The notes under the pieces were generated by a model. That model did not search any database, was not told where the DNA came from, and saw nothing but the letters and a program-made list of their open reading frames with translations. Both the position numbers and the translations under genes were made by a program. 15,661 nucleotides of DNA from Candidatus Peregrinibacteria bacterium (GTDB taxonomy: Bacteria; Patescibacteriota; Gracilibacteria; UBA1369; LOWO2-01-FULL-3), in assembly GCA_018664365.1 (NCBI GenBank), contig JABJOK010000015.1, positions 1 through 15,661 on the forward strand, written 5' to 3'. Positions 13,459-15,661 of the stretch are shown piece after piece; within the stretch, counting starts at the first letter, position 1; each line of letters begins with the position of its first letter.

Positions 13459-13857
13459 TTATCCTCCAAAAAAGAATTCCCACCAAGAATTAGCATTAGA
13501 ACTACCAGAATGCTTAGCAAAATCATTCAGACCAGACTCCGAAGCATCAAGATCAGGATCAAGAACATCAGGGGAAAGTATCAAGACTTCTTCTCCAGGA
13601 TTAACTAATCCTAGATTTTGTTTTGCGATCCTATCGATATACTGCTCAGACGTAAAATATAGATAATCGTCAGTTTTTTCACGATTCTCAACCTCAATAG
13701 TTAAATTTTCATCTTCAAAAGATTCAATATATTGATCAATCTGATAACTATTATAAACGTTTCGAGTAAGGGAATAAATCAAATAGGCAACCAAAACGAA
13801 CTCAACAATTATGATGATTTTAGTAAGCCCAGATGTATGTGAAAAGCGCGACGACAT
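13459..13857 (-). CDS. DivIC/FtsB-family septum formation initiator protein
   Basis: 132 residues. A short cytoplasmic N-terminus, one membrane helix (about 12-30, I-I-I-I-V-E-F-V-L-V-A-Y-L-I-Y), then a short heptad-like segment (about 35-61) and the family's closing motif T-S-E-Q-Y-I-D-R-I-A-K-Q-N-L-G-L-V-N-P-G-E-E-V-L (69-92). That motif matches the DivIC/FtsB pattern of E-x-I-A-R-x-x-L-G-L-V-x-P-G-E. The coiled coil is short for the family. An acidic, low-complexity tail with W-W-E-F-F-F-G-G follows (95-132). The family forms a complex with FtsL and FtsQ/DivIB at the division site on the outer face of the membrane. It lies head to head with murC, so a wall gene and a division gene may share regulation. 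Confidence 0.85.
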   Translation of the reverse strand: MSSRFSHTSGLTKIIIIVEFVLVAYLIYSLTRNVYNSYQIDQYIESFEDENLTIEVENREKTDDYLYFTSEQYIDRIAKQNLGLVNPGEEVLILSPDVLDPDLDASESGLNDFAKHSGSSNANSWWEFFFGG

Positions 13858-13880
13858 ACCAATAAATTAACATCGTAAAT

Positions 13881-13899
13881 CTATCATAGTTTATGATAG
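13881..13899. promoter_or_regulatory. Palindrome CTATCATA-GTT-TATGATAG with -10 boxes on both strands
   Basis: Perfect 8-bp arms (13881-13888 and 13892-13899) with a 3-nt centre, in the 51-nt gap between the divIC-like gene and murC. Each arm holds TATGAT (5/6 of the -10 consensus): 13892-13897 on the plus strand, 11 nt before the murC ATG, and 13883-13888 on the minus strand, 25 nt before the divergent ATG. A TTAACA (13867-13872) could serve as the plus-strand -35, though the spacer is 19 nt. It may be an operator, a bidirectional promoter core, or both. Confidence 0.55.
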
Positions 13900-13908
13900 A
13901 CTTAAAGC

Positions 13909-15207
13909 ATGAAATTACAGGACAGCAAAAATATACACTTCATTGGTATTGGCGGCATTGGCACATCCAGCCTTGCTCAAATTTTGCTAAATAAAGAGAA
14001 AACGATCTCTGGATCAGACATAACAAGATCATCAATAACGAACCAGCTAGAGAAATCCGGGATAGAAGTACACATTGGACACAATAAGGAGAATGTTAAT
14101 AGTAGCCATGAACTAGTAATACATTCTCCGGCAATTCCATCAACAAATCCAGAACTCGAAAAAGCAAAATTGCTAAATATTAAAACACTTACATACCCTG
14201 AAGCACTAGGAGAGTTAACAGAAGAATATTACACAATAGCAGTAGCCGGAACACATGGAAAATCAACAACAACTGCAATGACCTCGCTCATACTTGAAAA
14301 AAACAATTTAGACCCGACAGTAATAATAGGGACAAAGGTTAAACAATTTAACAATCTAAATTTCCGAATAGGAAAAAGTGAAAAACTAGTAGTAGAGGCA
14401 TGCGAGTATAAAAGATCATTCTTGAGCATAAATCCAGATATTCTAGTAATAACAAACATAGAGGCAGATCATTTAGACTACTACAAAGATCTTGAAGACT
14501 ACGAAAGTGCATTTATAGAATTAATAAAGAGAGTTCCAAGAGATGGGTACGTAATAATAAATAGAGACAACAAAAGACTGAAGGCCTTAGCCGAACATGC
14601 AAATGCCGAAATTATAGAATGGAGTGATCATGACACAAACAGAATAGAACTAAACCTACAAGTAGCAGGGAACTTTAACCAAGAGAACGCTCGAAATGCA
14701 GCAACAGTGGGAAAAGTACTAAACATTCCTGACGAGGACATCAAGGAGGCCCTGGAAAGCTTCACGGGAACATGGAGAAGAATGGACCACAAAGAAGTAG
14801 CTGGGTACAAAACAACGTTCATAGATGATTACGCGCATCATCCTACAGAAATAGAACTAACTCTAAATGCGATACGAGAAAAATATCCAGACAAAAAAAT
14901 ACTCACCATATTTCAGCCACATCAATACAGTAGAACCAAAATGTTATTAGAAGAGTTCGGAGGAGCATTTATACAGGCGGATAAAGTCGTAATTCCAAAC
15001 ATATACGAAGTAAGAGACTCAGAAGAGGATATAAAAAAAGTAAACGTAGACGACCTAGTCAACGAAATAAAAAAGCACAAAGTAGATGCCGCGAATGGAG
15101 AAGGGCTGGAGAAAACAGCAGAATTTGTAAAGGAAACCCACAAAGAGTGGGATATAATAATAACAATGGGGGCAGGGGATATAACGAACATTTACAAGCT
15201 TTTCTAA
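13909..15207 (+). CDS. murC: UDP-N-acetylmuramate--L-alanine ligase
   Basis: Adds L-Ala to UDP-MurNAc using ATP, the first peptide step of peptidoglycan synthesis; cytoplasmic. 432 residues, slightly shorter than usual (about 450-490). N-terminal Rossmann domain with G-I-G-G-I-G-T-S-S-L-A (13-23); ATP loop A-G-T-H-G-K-S-T-T-T (113-122); E-A-C-E-Y-K-R-S-F (163-171), then N-I-E-A-D-H-L-D-Y-Y (183-192); the C-terminal domain has T-W-R-R-M-D-H, D-D-Y-A-H-H-P-T-E-I, Q-P-H-Q-Y-S-R-T-K and M-G-A-G-D-I. The E-A-C-E-Y-K-R-S-F loop differs from the usual E-A-D-E-S-D-A-S-F; the central Asp of the metal/substrate loop is Cys here. The HH-P-T-E-I and SRTK motifs favour MurC over Mpl or MurD. The ATG is only about 5 nt after the predicted start site and lacks an SD. 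Confidence 0.93.
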   Translation: MKLQDSKNIHFIGIGGIGTSSLAQILLNKEKTISGSDITRSSITNQLEKSGIEVHIGHNKENVNSSHELVIHSPAIPSTNPELEKAKLLNIKTLTYPEALGELTEEYYTIAVAGTHGKSTTTAMTSLILEKNNLDPTVIIGTKVKQFNNLNFRIGKSEKLVVEACEYKRSFLSINPDILVITNIEADHLDYYKDLEDYESAFIELIKRVPRDGYVIINRDNKRLKALAEHANAEIIEWSDHDTNRIELNLQVAGNFNQENARNAATVGKVLNIPDEDIKEALESFTGTWRRMDHKEVAGYKTTFIDDYAHHPTEIELTLNAIREKYPDKKILTIFQPHQYSRTKMLLEEFGGAFIQADKVVIPNIYEVRDSEEDIKKVNVDDLVNEIKKHKVDAANGEGLEKTAEFVKETHKEWDIIITMGAGDITNIYKLF

Positions 15208-15287
15208 AACACTCCACTTGGCAATAAGGGATAAGTAACGAATTCCCTCTATTCAAATAACGTCACACCATGATTTGACATATCCTT

Positions 15288-15309
15288 AAAACAAAACGAC
15301 GTCGTCGTT
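15288..15309 (-). terminator. Intrinsic terminator of cysS
   Basis: On the minus strand the sequence is AACGACG-A-CGTCGTT followed by TTGTTTT. In practice this is a 5-bp stem with a 5-nt loop (or up to 7 bp with a strained loop), followed by a T-rich run (complement of 15288-15296). It lies about 30 nt after the cysS TGA. On the plus strand no T-run follows, so it would not stop murC transcripts. Confidence 0.6.
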
Positions 15310-15338
15310 ACTTGTGACAACCTAAGAACATTTCAAAG

Positions 15339-15661
15339 TCACACCTTCTTCCAGATAGTTCCATCCGGGGTGTCATCAAGATCAATCCCACGATCTTTCA
15401 ACTCATCCCTTATTCGGTCAGAAGTTGCGAAGTCTTTATTCTTACGAGCCTCTTCGCGCTCAGCAATTAGAGCCTCAATATCAGAATCTAAATCAGTCTC
15501 ATCAGGAATAATCACACCGAGAACTTGATCAATATCAGCCACAAAAGCTTTTACTTTATCCAAAAAGGCCCTAGTGCGAACACCTCTAGCCTCAGCCTCC
15601 ATAACTACCCCTTTTAGCATTGAAAAATCTAAAGCACTGGATGTATTAAAATCATCATCCA
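15339..15661 (-). CDS. cysS: Cysteinyl-tRNA synthetase, C-terminal part (5' end outside window)
   Basis: The open frame runs off the window edge at 15661 and stops with TGA at 15339-15341, so about 107 C-terminal residues are seen. It opens with M/x-D-D-D-F-N-T-S-S-A-L, matching the M-D-D-D-F-N-T segment that starts the helical DALR-like domain of CysRS. It ends with A-L-I-A-E-R-E-E-A-R, K-D-F-A-T-S-D-R-I-R-D-E-L and L-D-D-T-P-D-G-T-I-W-K-K-V, the normal CysRS end. The internal ATG at 15618-15620 is not the real start. The catalytic HIGH/KMSKS half lies outside. Termination by TGA at the family's normal end shows UGA is read as stop here. Convergent with murC across a 131-nt gap holding its terminator. 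Confidence 0.96.
   Translation of the reverse strand, partial: DDDFNTSSALDFSMLKGVVMEAEARGVRTRAFLDKVKAFVADIDQVLGVIIPDETDLDSDIEALIAEREEARKNKDFATSDRIRDELKDRGIDLDDTPDGTIWKKV

Noticed and set aside
15227..15248. AGGGA...TCCCT as a possible murC terminator
   Set aside because: A 5-bp stem with a 12-nt loop and no T-run after it.
15275..15280. Plus-strand TTGACA as a -35 box in the murC-cysS gap
   Set aside because: No -10-like hexamer at 16-18 nt and no plus-strand gene follows.
15262..15345. Direct repeat GTCACACC (15262-15269 and 15338-15345), with TGTGAC at 15314-15319
   Set aside because: Only 8 bp, one copy inside cysS, and no link to mobile element ends; chance is likely.
1..15661. Insertion sequences, CRISPR arrays, integrase sites or a conjugative element around the ATPase
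   Set aside because: No transposase, integrase, relaxase, regular repeats or terminal inverted repeats were seen; no direct repeat of a tRNA 3' end was found within the window.
1..15661. UGA recoded to glycine, as in some CPR groups
   Set aside because: No in-frame UGA interrupts any conserved protein, and cysS ends with TGA at the family's normal C-terminus.

Overview
The window reads as a piece of a compact, AT-rich bacterial chromosome made mostly of housekeeping genes. Gene content and protein style suggest a member of the Candidate Phyla Radiation (Patescibacteria). The signs are a short MurC with a non-standard E-A-C-E-Y loop, a chromosomal VirD4/TraG-like membrane ATPase with an unrelated N-terminal domain, a sigma-region-4/HARE-HTH regulator, a very short DivIC/FtsB-like protein and minimal intergenic space. 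The class cannot be fixed from this window. UGA appears to be a normal stop (cysS ends with TGA exactly where the family ends), which argues against the UGA=Gly groups Gracilibacteria and Absconditabacteria. Both CAU tRNAs encode their CCA ends.

Layout: 1-578, the 3' end of a very acidic gene of unknown function (+). 582-3056, a minus-strand block with a hypothetical gene (consensus sigma-70 promoter), then nadA and nadC for NAD synthesis. 3173-5800, valS (+), divergent from that block. 5854-6777, a lysine-rich TPR-like protein (+), whose stop overlaps the stop of the convergent gene 6774-8228 (-). That gene encodes an unusual three-part regulator: OmpR-type winged helix, sigma-70 region 4, HARE-HTH. 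8229-8395, a divergent promoter region with an inverted repeat around a -35 box. 8396-10501, an operon of DUF3467 protein, dtd and glycyl-tRNA synthetase (+). 10574-13237, a membrane-anchored VirD4/TraG-like ATPase (+). 13239-13408, elongator-type and initiator tRNA-Met genes (-). 13459-13857, a DivIC/FtsB-like division protein (-), divergent from murC (13909-15207, +) over a palindrome carrying -10 boxes on both strands. 15339-15661, the 3' end of cysS (-), with its own terminator.

Functionally the window holds translation genes (valS, glyRS, cysS, dtd, two tRNA-Met), cell-wall and division genes (murC, divIC-like) and cofactor synthesis (nadA, nadC). Promoters could be read by eye at most transcription-unit starts. 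In most cases the -10 box ends 20-25 nt before the start codon, which leaves leaders of about 13-19 nt without a Shine-Dalgarno sequence. The one clear SD (AAAGGAGG) is inside an operon, before dtd. Convergent gene ends are nearly fused (3-nt gap, 4-nt overlap, 1-nt gap). The most unusual item is the 6774-8228 regulator, followed by its divergent promoter region and the orphan ATPase.
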